Positions 26,164-34,473 of a DNA stretch of 64,000 nt are shown piece by piece. The translations under genes were made by a program, and so were the position numbers. The notes beneath the pieces were generated by a model that saw only the letters and a list, made by a program, of their open reading frames with translations, was not told the DNA's origin and did no database searches. How positions within the stretch are numbered: position 1 is the stretch's first letter; each line of letters starts with the position of its first letter. Origin of the DNA: Herpetosiphon sp042688385 (GTDB taxonomy: Bacteria; Chloroflexota; Chloroflexia; Chloroflexales; Herpetosiphonaceae). The stretch is from contig NZ_JBHUPY010000023.1 in NCBI RefSeq assembly GCF_042688385.1, forward strand, positions 1 through 64,000, in the 5' to 3' direction.

Positions 26164-26199
26164 AACCCCCTTGGATGTTTGTTCATCCAAGGGGGTTTT
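26164..26199 (+). terminator. Terminator of the cytochrome bc operon
   Basis: AACCCCCTTGGATG (26164-26177) and CATCCAAGGGGGTT (26184-26197) form a perfect 14-bp stem with a 6-nt loop; the final pairs run into TTTT, then GGG. It lies 20 bp after the stop of the membrane protein gene. Confidence 0.9.
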
Positions 26200-26229
26200 G
26201 GGTTAATTTGGGCTTGCATCTAGCCCATA

Positions 26230-26254
26230 GAATAATGCATAATATGCAATATTC
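26230..26254 (+). promoter_or_regulatory. 25-bp palindrome upstream of the M14 carboxypeptidase gene
   Basis: Arms GAATAATGCATA (26230-26241) and TATGCAATATTC (26243-26254) are reverse complements except at one position, around a central A. An overlapping shorter palindrome (ATGCA-ATATTC-TGCAT) extends to 26259. It ends 26 bp before the ATG, overlaps any plausible -10 (CATAAT, 26238-26243), and so looks like an operator for a dimeric regulator. The regulator is unknown. Confidence 0.6.
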
Positions 26255-26280
26255 TGCATAGAGTTCGTAATGGAGGAGCC

Positions 26281-27954
26281 ATGCCCCAGATCGATTACAC
26301 GCGCTATTATCGTTTTGACGAGTTGGTAGCAGCCTTAGAAGGGTTTGCTGCCGAATATCCCCAACTGATTAGCTTGCAATCAATTGGCAAAAGTTACGAA
26401 GGCCGCGATTTATGGCTGGCAACCCTCACCAACGATGCCACTGGAACGCCCCGCGAGAAGCCAGCGTTTTGGGTCGATGCTAATATTCACGCCAGCGAAG
26501 TGACTGGCGCAATGGCTGGTTTGCACTTGATCGATACCTTGCTCAAGGGCTATGGCAATGATCCTGAATGCACGCGTTTGCTGGATCGCACGACCTTCTA
26601 CATTTTGCCGCGCTTCAATCCCGATGGTGCTGAACGGGCCTTGACTACGCCGTATGTTGTGCGTTCGAGCGTGCGACCGTATCCGTATGCTGAGCGCATC
26701 GATGGCCTGTACCAAGAGGATATCAACGACGACGGGATTATTCTGCAAATGCGCTTGGTTGATCCCAATGGCGATTGGCGGGTTTCCGAGCACGATCCAC
26801 GGGTGATGGTCAAACGCAAGCCCTATGAAATTGGCGGCACCTATTATCGAATTTTGCCCGAAGGCTTGATTCAAAATTACGATGGAGTCAATATCAAACT
26901 CAGCCGCTCGATTGAAGGCTTGGATATTAATCGTAATTTTCCGATTGATTGGCGACCAGAAGCCGAGCAATATGGCGCTGGGCCGTATCCAACTTCCGAG
27001 CCAGAAATTCGCGCGGTGGTACAATTTATCGTCGATCACCCAGAAATTCATAGCGGCCTGACCTACCACACCTATTCTGGCGTGCTGTTGCGGCCCTACG
27101 GCGACCGCGCCGACGATCAGATGAACATCCACGATCTTGATGTGTTCAAGGCCTTGGGTAAGCGTGGCACCGAAATTACGGGCTGGCCGAGCGTTTCGGT
27201 CTACCACGATTTTCGCTATCACCCCAAAGATGTGATTACCGGGGTTTTTGATGATTGGGTCTACGATCATTTGGGCATGTTTGCTTGGACAGTTGAATTT
27301 TGGGATCTGGTTGGTTCGGCGGGAATCAAGGATCGCAAATTTATCGAATGGTTCAAAGAACATCCAGAAGAAGACGATCTCAAAATTATGCAATGGGTTG
27401 ATGAGCATGGCGAAGGTTTGTGCTTCTACGATTGGACTCCGTTTGAGCATCCACAGCTTGGCGCGGTTGAAATTGGCGGCTGGCATCCGATGTTTGCCTT
27501 CCGCAATCCACCACCAGCCAAATTGCTCGAAACGATTGCGCCAGTAACCCACTTTGCCTTGGAGCACGCCGCGATTGCGCCATTCACCACGATTAGCAGT
27601 TTTGAGCTTGAAAGCTTGGGCGATAACATCTATCGCTTGCAGGCTGTGGTGCAAAATGAGGGCTATTTGCCAAGCTATGGCTCGCAAAAGGGCCGCGAAC
27701 GCAAAGCTACCCTGCCACTTGAGGCGCTGTTGAAATTGCCAGAAGGTGCGAGTCTTAAGCTGGGCCAGGCCAAAACCACGATTGGTGATTTGGAAGGCCG
27801 TTCGGGGCGGGTTTCGTTCTTTGGATTCAGCAATGGCTCAACCACAGATCGTGCCAAAGTTGAGTGGGTGGTGCATGTGCCCAATTCTGGCGTGATTGAA
27901 TTGACCGTTCAGGGCGGACGTGGCGGGATTGCCCGCGCCAAGCTCGAATTCTAA
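26281..27954 (+). CDS. M14-family zinc carboxypeptidase
   Basis: 557 residues. The M14 zinc ligands are visible: HASE at residues 70-73 (His70, Glu73) and the third His in GLTYHTYSG; the substrate-binding Asn-Arg occurs in LDINRNFPIDW and the catalytic Glu in FAWTVEFWD. The N-terminal 320 residues form the peptidase; the C-terminal 200 residues include a beta-rich part (from FTTISSFELESLGDNIYRLQAVVQNEG) often found in bacterial M14 proteins. No signal peptide is visible, so it may act in the cytoplasm or leave by another route. A palindromic operator-like site precedes it (GGAGGAGCC directly before the ATG is the ribosome binding site) and a strong terminator follows. Confidence 0.93.
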   Translation: MPQIDYTRYYRFDELVAALEGFAAEYPQLISLQSIGKSYEGRDLWLATLTNDATGTPREKPAFWVDANIHASEVTGAMAGLHLIDTLLKGYGNDPECTRLLDRTTFYILPRFNPDGAERALTTPYVVRSSVRPYPYAERIDGLYQEDINDDGIILQMRLVDPNGDWRVSEHDPRVMVKRKPYEIGGTYYRILPEGLIQNYDGVNIKLSRSIEGLDINRNFPIDWRPEAEQYGAGPYPTSEPEIRAVVQFIVDHPEIHSGLTYHTYSGVLLRPYGDRADDQMNIHDLDVFKALGKRGTEITGWPSVSVYHDFRYHPKDVITGVFDDWVYDHLGMFAWTVEFWDLVGSAGIKDRKFIEWFKEHPEEDDLKIMQWVDEHGEGLCFYDWTPFEHPQLGAVEIGGWHPMFAFRNPPPAKLLETIAPVTHFALEHAAIAPFTTISSFELESLGDNIYRLQAVVQNEGYLPSYGSQKGRERKATLPLEALLKLPEGASLKLGQAKTTIGDLEGRSGRVSFFGFSNGSTTDRAKVEWVVHVPNSGVIELTVQGGRGGIARAKLEF

Positions 27955-27970
27955 AGTTTTGCTGGTTTGG

Positions 27971-28003
27971 CCGCTAACAGTGCTAGCTGTTAGCGGTTTT
28001 TTT
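27971..28003 (+). terminator. Rho-independent terminator after the M14 gene
   Basis: CCGCTAACAG (27971-27980) and CTGTTAGCGG (27987-27996) form a perfect 10-bp stem with loop TGCTAG, followed by TTTTTTT (27997-28003). Confidence 0.95.
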
Positions 28004-28106
28004 ATGCTCAAACGATAGCGTTCAGTTATTGTTGCGATTGAGATTCATTGGCATCAAACTAGCTTATAATCATATCTCACTTTAATCATCAATAAAGGGC
28101 TTGCTC

Positions 28107-29354
28107 ATGGCTTCAGATTCAACGACTTCGCGCCAACCATCGGCGTTGGTTGCTTTACGTCATCGCGATTATCGGCTGCTCTGGAGTGGCCAGCTAATTT
28201 CGATTGCTGGCTCGCAGATGCACACGGTTGCTTTGCATGTTCAGGTTTATCGTTTGGCCGAAGCAATTCCTGGGGCTAATTCAGCGATTTTTCTGGGCTT
28301 GATTGGCTTTTTTCAATTTATTCCCTTGATTTTGCTGGCCTTGCGGGCAGGCTTATTGGCTGATCGAGTTGATCGACGGCGCTTGATGATCGTCACCCAA
28401 AGCATTCTGATGGGTTTATCGTTGGTGTTGGCGGTTTTATCGTGGTTTGAGCTGATTAATTTATGGCTGCTGTATGGGATTATGATTATCTTTTTCAGCG
28501 CCAAAACCTTTGATTTACCTGCACGCCAAGCGCTGATTCCGCGTTTGGTACCGCGTGAGGTGCTGCCAACAGCATTAAGCCTGAACATGATTGCTTGGCA
28601 AATTGGCAATATTGCAGGCCCAGCCTTAGGCGGCTGGTTTGTGACCCATTCGATTGCCTTAGTTTATTTGCTCGATGCGCTAAGCTATGGTGCGGTGGTT
28701 TTTGGCTTGTGGCAAATGCGCGGCAATTATGCGCCAACTGAGGTTAAGCCTGTCGTCAAAGGCTCGGTTTGGGAAGGCTTACGCTTTGTTAGCCGAACGC
28801 CGATTATTTGGTCGACGATGGTGCTTGATTTTGTGGCGACCTTCTGTGGTGCGGCAACCACGCTCTTGCCATTATTTGCCGATCAAGTCTTGAAAGTCGA
28901 TGAAAAAGCCTTGGGCTTGATGTATGCAGCGCCAGCAACGGGTGCGTTAATCGCAGCGCTAGCGATGTCGTGGTTTGGCAACCCACGCCGTCAAGGTATG
29001 GTGGTCGTGGTTTCAGTGGTGTTGTATGGGCTGGCGACCATGGTTTTTGGGCTAGCGCCAAGCTTGCCGATTGCACTTTTGGGCTTGGCCGGCACTGGGG
29101 CTGCTGATACGGTCAGCGCTGTATTGCGGGGCACGATTCGCCAATTGAACACTCCCGATGAATTGCGCGGGCGGGCGACTTCGGCCAATATGTTGTTTTT
29201 TCAAGGCGGGCCATTGCTTGGCGAAGTTGAGGCTGGGATTGCAGCGACCTTATTTGGCGCGCCAGCAGCGATTGCATTTGGCGGCGCGATTTGTGTTACG
29301 GCAGCAATTATTATTGCCTTGCGCATTCCAAGTTTGCGCTTGTACGACCGGTAA
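28107..29354 (+). CDS. MFS transporter (EntS/MFS_3-like exporter)
   Basis: 415 residues with twelve predicted membrane helices. The family openings LRHRDYRLLWSGQLISIAGSQM and the loop LLADRVDRRRLMI between helices 2 and 3 match the EntS-like group of major facilitator exporters, which move siderophores, macrolides and other small molecules outwards. ATG 28107 is preferred over TTG 28101 because AAAGGG lies 7 nt upstream. TATAAT at 28065-28070 is a likely -10 without a good -35. It stands alone, with repeats downstream. The substrate is unknown. Confidence 0.92.
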   Translation: MASDSTTSRQPSALVALRHRDYRLLWSGQLISIAGSQMHTVALHVQVYRLAEAIPGANSAIFLGLIGFFQFIPLILLALRAGLLADRVDRRRLMIVTQSILMGLSLVLAVLSWFELINLWLLYGIMIIFFSAKTFDLPARQALIPRLVPREVLPTALSLNMIAWQIGNIAGPALGGWFVTHSIALVYLLDALSYGAVVFGLWQMRGNYAPTEVKPVVKGSVWEGLRFVSRTPIIWSTMVLDFVATFCGAATTLLPLFADQVLKVDEKALGLMYAAPATGALIAALAMSWFGNPRRQGMVVVVSVVLYGLATMVFGLAPSLPIALLGLAGTGAADTVSAVLRGTIRQLNTPDELRGRATSANMLFFQGGPLLGEVEAGIAATLFGAPAAIAFGGAICVTAAIIIALRIPSLRLYDR

Positions 29355-29380
29355 ATCGAGCGATGAAGGATGAAGTCAAA

Positions 29381-29468
29381 AAGAACATAGAACATAGAGC
29401 AAAGAACATAGAGCAAAGAACATAGAGCAAAGAACATAGAGCAAAGAACATAGAGCAAAGAACATAGG
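29381..29468. repeat. Tandem repeat of a 14-bp unit (about five copies)
   Basis: The unit AAAGAACATAGAGC is repeated head to tail at 29401-29414, 29415-29428, 29429-29442, 29443-29456 and partly 29457-29468, after a shorter degenerate start (29381-29400). Copies are essentially identical, which points to recent slippage expansion. Single copies of related words occur at 32578-32590, 32745-32757 and 60130-60145, so the array grew from a dispersed word. No open frame depends on it. Confidence 0.9.
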
Positions 29469-29521
29469 GGTTGGGATTCTTACAAAAGTAGGGTTTGAGC
29501 GATTGGTCGGCGGCGGAGCGT

Positions 29522-29654
29522 TCCCTCACCCCCCAACCCCCTCTCCCACGAAAACGCGGGCGAGGGGGAGCACCAATGTTTACTATAAATCATGCAAAAC
29601 CACGCCATTAAAGCCCCTCGCCCGCCGCGTGGGAGAGGGGTTGGGGGTGAGGGA
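29522..29654. repeat. Full-length copy of the GC-rich inverted element
   Basis: It opens with CCCTCACCCCCCAACCCCCT and closes with GGGGTTGGGGGTGAGGG. The central spacer (about 29572-29612) includes 'aaaaccacgccattaaagcccc', which matches the spacer of the copies at 47.3 and 52.8 kb. It lies between the convergent MFS (+) and typA (-) genes, next to typA's own terminator. With the tandem repeat it fills the 360-bp gap. Confidence 0.85.
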
Positions 29655-29671
29655 ATATATTCAATTTAAAC

Positions 29672-29708
29672 AAAAACTCCCCTGTCCAGCTTGCTGGACA
29701 AGGGAGTT
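29672..29708 (-). terminator. Rho-independent terminator of typA
   Basis: On the - strand AACTCCCTTGTCCAG (29708-29694) pairs with CTGGACAGGGGAGTT (29689-29675) over 15 bp with one T-G wobble and loop CAAG, followed by TTT. It starts 7 bp after the typA stop codon. Confidence 0.92.
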
Positions 29709-29714
29709 TGCAAG

Positions 29715-31538
29715 TTAGCGGTTTTTGGCCCATTTGCGGTCGCGGCGGCGTTCGTCGGTGTTGAGGATACGCTTGCGAAGCCGGAAATGCAACGGGGTTA
29801 CTTCGAGCAATTCATCGTCGGCGAGGTATTCAATACAATCGTCGAGCGACATGTTGCGTGGCACGTCGAGGCGCAAGGCATCGTCGGCACCTGATGAACG
29901 CATATTGGTCAATTGCTTTTTCTTACAGGCATTGACTTCGAGGTCTTCATCACGAATGTGTTGACCAATGATCATACCTTCGTAGACATCCACCCCTGAG
30001 CCAACGAACAACTGGCCGCGTTCTTGGGCGCTCGACAAGCCGTAGCTGCTGGTCACACCTTGTTCCCACGCAATCAATGAGCCAAATTGGCGGGTTTGCA
30101 CATCGCCAGCGTAGGGTTGATAGCCAGCAAACAAGCTGTTCATAATGCCTGTGCCACGGGTAGCGGTGAGCAATTGTTGGCGGAAACCCAACAAACCACG
30201 GGTTGGCACGTGATAGACAAATTGCACCGAGCCTGAATCGCTGACACTCATGTCGCGCATGGTGCCACGGCGCAAGCCCATCAATTCGACCACCGAGCCT
30301 TGATAATCGGAATCAACTTCGATTTCGACCAATTCATATGGCTCGTGGCGTGCGCCATCAATCTCTTTATAAATCACTTCTGCTTTGGAAACTTGGAACT
30401 CGTAGCCTTCGCGGCGCATATTTTCGATCAAAATTGCCAAGTGCAATTCGCCGCGACCGCTGACGCGGAAGGTATCGGCGTTGTCGGTATCTTCGACCTT
30501 CAAAGCCACGTCGCGCTCGGTTTCGCCATATAAGCGTTCGCGAATCTTCCGTGAGGTGACCAATTTGCCTTCGCGACCGCTGAAGGGGCTGGTATTCACA
30601 CCGAAGGTCATCTGAACAGTTGGTTCTTCGACCTTGATTGGTGGCAAAGCAACTGGATTGTCTTTATCGGCAATCGTATCGCCAATGCCTGCATCGTTAA
30701 TCCCCGTCATGGCGACAATATCGCCAGCGGTAATTTCTTCGACTTCGACCCGATCCATGCCATAGTGGGTGAAAACTTGGACCACTTTGGCCGATTTGGG
30801 GTCTTTGCCGGCGGGGATGTGGGCAACCGCTTGGCCTTTGCGAATTGTGCCGCTGTTCAAGCGGCCAATGATGATTTTGCCTTTGTAATCATCGTACATT
30901 GTTGCGGTGACCAGCAATTGGGGTGGGCCATTGACATCAACATCAGGCGCTGGCACATATTGCAAAATCGTTTCAAATAACGGAATCAACGAATCTTGCA
31001 TGGCGTGGGGGTCGTGGCCAGCGGTGCCGGCCATCCCGCTTGCATAGACAATTGGGAATTCGGCTTGTTCTTCGGTTGCGCCCAAATCGATAAACAAATC
31101 GAAGGTTTCATTGACGGCATAATTTGGGCGAGCGCTTGGGCGATCGACCTTATTGACGACGACAATTGCGCGATGGCCTTGTTCGAGAGCTTTGCGCAGC
31201 ACGAACTTGGTTTGGGGCATAGGGCCTTCAACCGCATCGACCAACAGCAACACGCCATCGACCATGTTCAAAACCCGCTCGACTTCGCCGCCGAAATCGG
31301 CGTGGCCGGGGGTATCGACGATATTAATCCGCACGCCATTGTATTCAACAGCGGTATTTTTGGCCATAATCGTGATCCCACGTTCGCGTTCGATGGCGTT
31401 GGAGTCCATCACCCGTTCAGCGACTTGTTGGTTTTCACGGAAAATCCGACTTTGCTTCAACATGGCATCAACCAAGGTCGTCTTGCCGTGGTCAACGTGG
31501 GCAATAATTGCGATATTGCGTAAATCAGTTCGTTGCAT
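29715..31538 (-). CDS. typA: Translational GTPase TypA/BipA
   Basis: 607 residues. A ribosome-associated GTPase of the elongation factor family, needed for growth under stress or in the cold. G1 AHVDHGKTT (residues 13-21), G3 DTPGHADFGGEV and G4 NKVDRPSARP are intact, and the C-terminal TypA-specific part includes YQPYAGDVQTRQFGSLIAWEQG. I start at ATG 31538 (MQRTDLRNIAII), the standard N-terminus; the upstream in-frame ATG at 31580 reads across a leader hairpin (ACCTCG 31551-31556 with CGAGGT 31568-31573) that contains the GAGG ribosome binding site. That hairpin could limit initiation. TACAAT on - near 31608 is a possible -10. Confidence 0.96.
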   Translation of the reverse strand: MQRTDLRNIAIIAHVDHGKTTLVDAMLKQSRIFRENQQVAERVMDSNAIERERGITIMAKNTAVEYNGVRINIVDTPGHADFGGEVERVLNMVDGVLLLVDAVEGPMPQTKFVLRKALEQGHRAIVVVNKVDRPSARPNYAVNETFDLFIDLGATEEQAEFPIVYASGMAGTAGHDPHAMQDSLIPLFETILQYVPAPDVDVNGPPQLLVTATMYDDYKGKIIIGRLNSGTIRKGQAVAHIPAGKDPKSAKVVQVFTHYGMDRVEVEEITAGDIVAMTGINDAGIGDTIADKDNPVALPPIKVEEPTVQMTFGVNTSPFSGREGKLVTSRKIRERLYGETERDVALKVEDTDNADTFRVSGRGELHLAILIENMRREGYEFQVSKAEVIYKEIDGARHEPYELVEIEVDSDYQGSVVELMGLRRGTMRDMSVSDSGSVQFVYHVPTRGLLGFRQQLLTATRGTGIMNSLFAGYQPYAGDVQTRQFGSLIAWEQGVTSSYGLSSAQERGQLFVGSGVDVYEGMIIGQHIRDEDLEVNACKKKQLTNMRSSGADDALRLDVPRNMSLDDCIEYLADDELLEVTPLHFRLRKRILNTDERRRDRKWAKNR

Positions 31539-31682
31539 AACACACCAAAAACCTCGACCACACAGGCCGAGGTAGCTCATTCAAACGTCAGCATGGCTAT
31601 TGTACCACACGTTGTTTCGTTAATTCGTTCGCAAGGTCTGGTTGCGATACTGCAATTACAACAACACAACCCGTGCCAATCG

Positions 31683-31800
31683 GTTAAACACCTCGGCGGG
31701 CTAACCCAGCCCGCCGCCCGAGCGGCTCTCCGCGACCACCCAAACCTACCTTCATGTCTCCAACACCAAAGTAGGCAGCACCTGTTTTTCCTGCAATAAG
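31683..31800. other. GC-rich structured non-coding region upstream of typA
   Basis: Between typA and the Mrr-like gene (294 bp, no gene) lies a run of hairpins: GGCGGGCT-AACCC-AGCCCGCC (31695-31715, perfect 8-bp stem), then GCGG-CTCT-CCGC (about 31724-31735), then CCTAC...GTAGG (about 31746-31776). The last is followed on + by CACCTGTTTTT. The stretch is more GC-rich than its surroundings and matches none of the window's repeat families. It could be a small RNA or a leader; I could not match it to SRP RNA, 6S RNA or tmRNA. Confidence 0.35.
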
Positions 31801-31832
31801 CATACCGCTAACTGCTTACGTTGTTATCAGTT

Positions 31833-32348
31833 CTAAGTCTGATTTGTATGCTGTTTGATTTGGAGCATAACTTTCAGTAAGCGTTCGCGATCCCACAACA
31901 CAACCTCGTTGGCTTTGGCTAAAATCTGGGCTTGTTTGGTGTAGTGGCTATTAGTGATCACGATTGCGCCTTGGCAGTTATACATTTTTTTGGCGGCGAC
32001 AGCTTCTTGAATCGCCTTAACGCCCACATTTTTGGTGTAGCGTTTGGCTTGGATGATCGTCCGAGTTTGGTCTTTTTTGATCACTAGATCTGCGCCATAA
32101 TCACCTGCTTTGCCTGTATGCTCAATTTGGTAGCCATATTGCCGAAAGACCAGGCCAAGAAAATGTTCAAATTGTGTACCAGTCATGCGATCGACATCGA
32201 GAATTCCAGAACGTAATAAACGTCTGCGACGAATAAATTTTTCGAATACACTGACAATAATTGATAGGATAATGATTCCTGCTGAAATAATGAGCAGCCA
32301 GCGGCCAAAGGTATTCCATGATTCTGGAAATAGATTCATCGTGATCAT
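31833..32348 (-). CDS. Membrane-anchored Mrr-like restriction endonuclease-fold protein
   Basis: 171 residues. An N-terminal membrane helix (residues 17-36) and a basic stretch RRRRLLRSG lead into a PD-(D/E)xK nuclease fold of the Mrr_cat type: DYGADLVI with catalytic Asp87 and QAKRY with Gln100-x-Lys102, the QxK variant typical of Mrr, followed by VKAIQEAVAAKKMYNCQGAIVITNS. Mrr proteins cut modified DNA; membrane-anchored short forms are common and their role is uncertain. AAGGAG lies just before the first ATG (32348), with a second possible ATG at 32339. It is a single gene. Confidence 0.85.
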   Translation of the reverse strand: MITMNLFPESWNTFGRWLLIISAGIIILSIIVSVFEKFIRRRRLLRSGILDVDRMTGTQFEHFLGLVFRQYGYQIEHTGKAGDYGADLVIKKDQTRTIIQAKRYTKNVGVKAIQEAVAAKKMYNCQGAIVITNSHYTKQAQILAKANEVVLWDRERLLKVMLQIKQHTNQT

Positions 32349-32749
32349 AGCTCCTTAGCTGAGATAGAATTTATTCTTGCTGGCCGCTACTGACAGGGGA
32401 ATCAAGGTATTTTCAGCTCCCTGCATTCAAAGGGCTATTGCGGACATTAATGAGTTGATCAATGTGACAATTGGTGGTATAGTACGGAAGCTTCTTGATT
32501 GATAGGTTGGTTTCGTCACCTCCTATCAACTAAGGAGCTTTCGTTTGTCTTCTGCATTTAATCCTCGCTTGTATGTTTTATGCTCTTTGTTCTTTAAGTG
32601 TTGTAGCCACAGATGGGCATAGATTGGATTATTGTTCCAAGCTCCTCATTCCATCAACTCATAGCCATTATTGCTCTGCGTCTCTGCGTTAAAATCCTGA
32701 CCCCTAGCCTCTTTTGCCTTTTGTTTTGGTCTTCATCCTTTTCTATGCT
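32349..32749. other. Intergenic region with an orphan + strand promoter and repeats
   Basis: No gene is seen on either strand in these 401 bp. On + there is a near-consensus promoter: TTGATC (32455-32460), 17 bp, TATAGT (32478-32483). It is followed by an 8-bp stem TTGATAGG/CCTATCAA (32499-32506 / 32522-32529), then AAGGAG (32532-32537) and a TTG-initiated frame of only 25 codons (32545-32622) that runs into repeat words ('tatgctctttgttcttta', 'agccacagat', 'ctctgcgtctctgcgttaaaa'). This looks like the head of a lost gene cut off by repeats, or a small RNA gene. Confidence 0.55.
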
Positions 32750-33256
32750 CTATGTTCTTGGTTGGTTGTATCCAAACACGCGTAATTGCTGCTCGCCTTC
32801 GTCAATAATCCGCTCGAAATGCATGCCAATTCGTTCGAGGACTTTAATTGATTTTTGGTTCTCAAGATGGGTGGTGGCGATGATGCGCGGCAATTTGAGG
32901 GTTGTGATTGCATAATTCAAGAGCGCTTGGGCAACTTCGCTGGCATAACCTTGGCCCCAATATTCGGGCAAAAAGGCGTAGCCAAGGTCAATTTCGGCCT
33001 CTGGGGTGCGTTTGATCAAGCCTGCCATGCCAATCAACCTGCCAGCTAATTCCACGCCACACAAGCCAACTCCATAGCGTTGATACATGGCCATGGGGCC
33101 GCTGCTGATGTAGGTTTCTGCATCATTCAAGGTGTGCACGTTGCGGTTGCCAATCCATTGCAGCCACGAGGGTTGATTGACCAGCTGCATCACAAACGGG
33201 CCATCGGCCAAGGTAAACTGGCGAATGACTAAACGGGCTGTGCGAATTGTTTGCAT
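32750..33256 (-). CDS. RimJ/RimL-type GNAT N-acetyltransferase
   Basis: 168 residues of the Acetyltransf_3 type. It starts with RTARLVIRQFTLAD and carries LGYAFLPEYWGQGYASEVAQALLNYA (acetyl-CoA loop, about residues 91-116) and THLENQKSIKVLERIGM. Members acetylate protein N-termini, amino acids or small amines; the target here is unknown. The gene is 23 bp downstream of the glycosyltransferase stop on the same strand, so the two are probably co-transcribed. GAGAGAG precedes the ATG. Confidence 0.9.
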   Translation of the reverse strand: MQTIRTARLVIRQFTLADGPFVMQLVNQPSWLQWIGNRNVHTLNDAETYISSGPMAMYQRYGVGLCGVELAGRLIGMAGLIKRTPEAEIDLGYAFLPEYWGQGYASEVAQALLNYAITTLKLPRIIATTHLENQKSIKVLERIGMHFERIIDEGEQQLRVFGYNQPRT

Positions 33257-33279
33257 AAAACTCTCTCTTTTCTTAGTGG

Positions 33280-34383
33280 TTATGAGTGCATCGAGCGATA
33301 AACCGCCAAGTGTTGTTGGGCAATGCTGGCTTGGGTATAGTGGCTCAAGGCGCGTTGGCGGCCAGCTTTAGCAATAGTTTGGCGATAGGTTTCATCGCTA
33401 TAGAGTTTGTGAATTGCCTCAGCCAAGGCAGCTACATCGCCTTCGGGAAATACGATGCCTGCTGTATCGATTACATGTGGAATTTCGCCCGAATTCGAGC
33501 CAATCACTGGCACGCCACAAGCCATTGCTTCGATCAAAACCCGCCCAAATTGTTCTTTCCAATTGGGAGTGGTGCGCGAGGGCAGCACATAGGCATGGAC
33601 GCTGCGCATTGCTGCGGGCATGGCGCTCGATGGAATCAACGGCTCAAGCGTGACTCGACCAGCCAGCGGCCCTTTGGTAATCCGTTGCTCAACCTCGGCG
33701 CTCAAATCGCCCTTGCCAATCAGGCGACAATGAATATCGGCGGGCAACTGTTCGAGCGCATCGAGCAAATCGAGCACGCCTTTGGAGCGCATCAAACGCC
33801 CAAAAAAGCCGATTACAAAGGGCTGTTTGGCTAATGGCTCAGCAGCTGGGGTGAAAATTGTCTCGTCGACTCCAAATTGCGGAATCACGCTGATTGGGCC
33901 AGTGTAGCCATGATCGCGAATGAGTTGCTTGGCCAAGTGATTGCCTGCAATTGCATGGGCTGCATGGCGATAGCTGTAGCGTTCGAAGAAACTAAATGGC
34001 GGTGGATAACGCCGCGCCACATCTGCCCAATTGTAAAAACAGAGCTTGGCCTTGGTTTTGCGCGCATGCCAAAAAGCTTGGAAGGTGGCGAGATTGAAGG
34101 CTTCTTCATCGGCGTGTAGAATATCTGGTTGCTCAGCGGCAATTAATTTGCCCAAGCCCTGCCACCAAAAGGTATGATGATGGCCGTTGTGGCCAAGCGG
34201 CACGATGTGCATGCGATAATTGCTCGCTTTTTGCAACTCCAGCGGATATTCGCCAACTCCAGGCTCAATCCAGACGGGTGGCACAATCGCGGTTAATTCA
34301 ACATCTGGCTCAGCCGCAATCAATTCGAGCTTGCGGTGATAGGTGGCGGCGGTCAAAGCTTTGGAAATAATCAAAATTTTCAT
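33280..34383 (-). CDS. Glycosyltransferase family 4 protein
   Basis: 367 residues with the GT-B layout: N-terminal acceptor domain, C-terminal nucleotide-sugar domain. The donor-site region reads FVIGFFGRLMRSKGVLDLLDAL (about residues 190-211) and FGRVLIEAMACGVPVIGSNSGEIPHVI with the E-x7-E pattern, typical of GT4 retaining transferases. It probably adds a sugar to a lipid or polysaccharide on the cytoplasmic face. ATG 34383 is chosen (MKILIISKAL); the in-frame start at 34407 would add eight residues. It sits between lpdA and the GNAT gene on - and follows a strong hairpin. Confidence 0.92.
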   Translation of the reverse strand: MKILIISKALTAATYHRKLELIAAEPDVELTAIVPPVWIEPGVGEYPLELQKASNYRMHIVPLGHNGHHHTFWWQGLGKLIAAEQPDILHADEEAFNLATFQAFWHARKTKAKLCFYNWADVARRYPPPFSFFERYSYRHAAHAIAGNHLAKQLIRDHGYTGPISVIPQFGVDETIFTPAAEPLAKQPFVIGFFGRLMRSKGVLDLLDALEQLPADIHCRLIGKGDLSAEVEQRITKGPLAGRVTLEPLIPSSAMPAAMRSVHAYVLPSRTTPNWKEQFGRVLIEAMACGVPVIGSNSGEIPHVIDTAGIVFPEGDVAALAEAIHKLYSDETYRQTIAKAGRQRALSHYTQASIAQQHLAVYRSMHS

Positions 34384-34405
34384 GGCAACCAAGGCTTCAA
34401 TAATC

Positions 34406-34450
34406 ACGAAGGACGCAAAGCAGCAAAATTTGGTGCTTTGTGTCCTTCGT
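34406..34450. repeat. 17-bp hairpin built from 'cttcgtg'-family repeats
   Basis: ACGAAGGACGCAAAGCA (34406-34422) and TGCTTTGTGTCCTTCGT (34434-34450) pair over 17 bp with a single G-T, around an 11-nt loop. It occupies most of the 90-bp gap between lpdA and the glycosyltransferase gene and could attenuate read-through from lpdA. The arms match the 'gtccttcgtg' words seen at 36.1, 42.1 and 49.8 kb. Confidence 0.8.
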
Positions 34451-34473
34451 ACGCTGATTCAGCGAAATTTAAT

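Noticed and set aside
29381..29468. Possible CRISPR array
   Set aside because: Units are directly adjacent 14-mers with no spacers, and no cas gene is present.
29201..29529. Overlapping - strand frames of 70-85 codons rich in Leu/Cys/Phe near 29.4 kb
   Set aside because: They are translations of the 14-bp tandem repeat and of GC-rich element arms, not genes.
31539..31580. 14-residue N-terminal extension of TypA
   Set aside because: It reads across a leader hairpin and lacks similarity to TypA N-termini, whereas MQRTDLRNIAII is the expected start.
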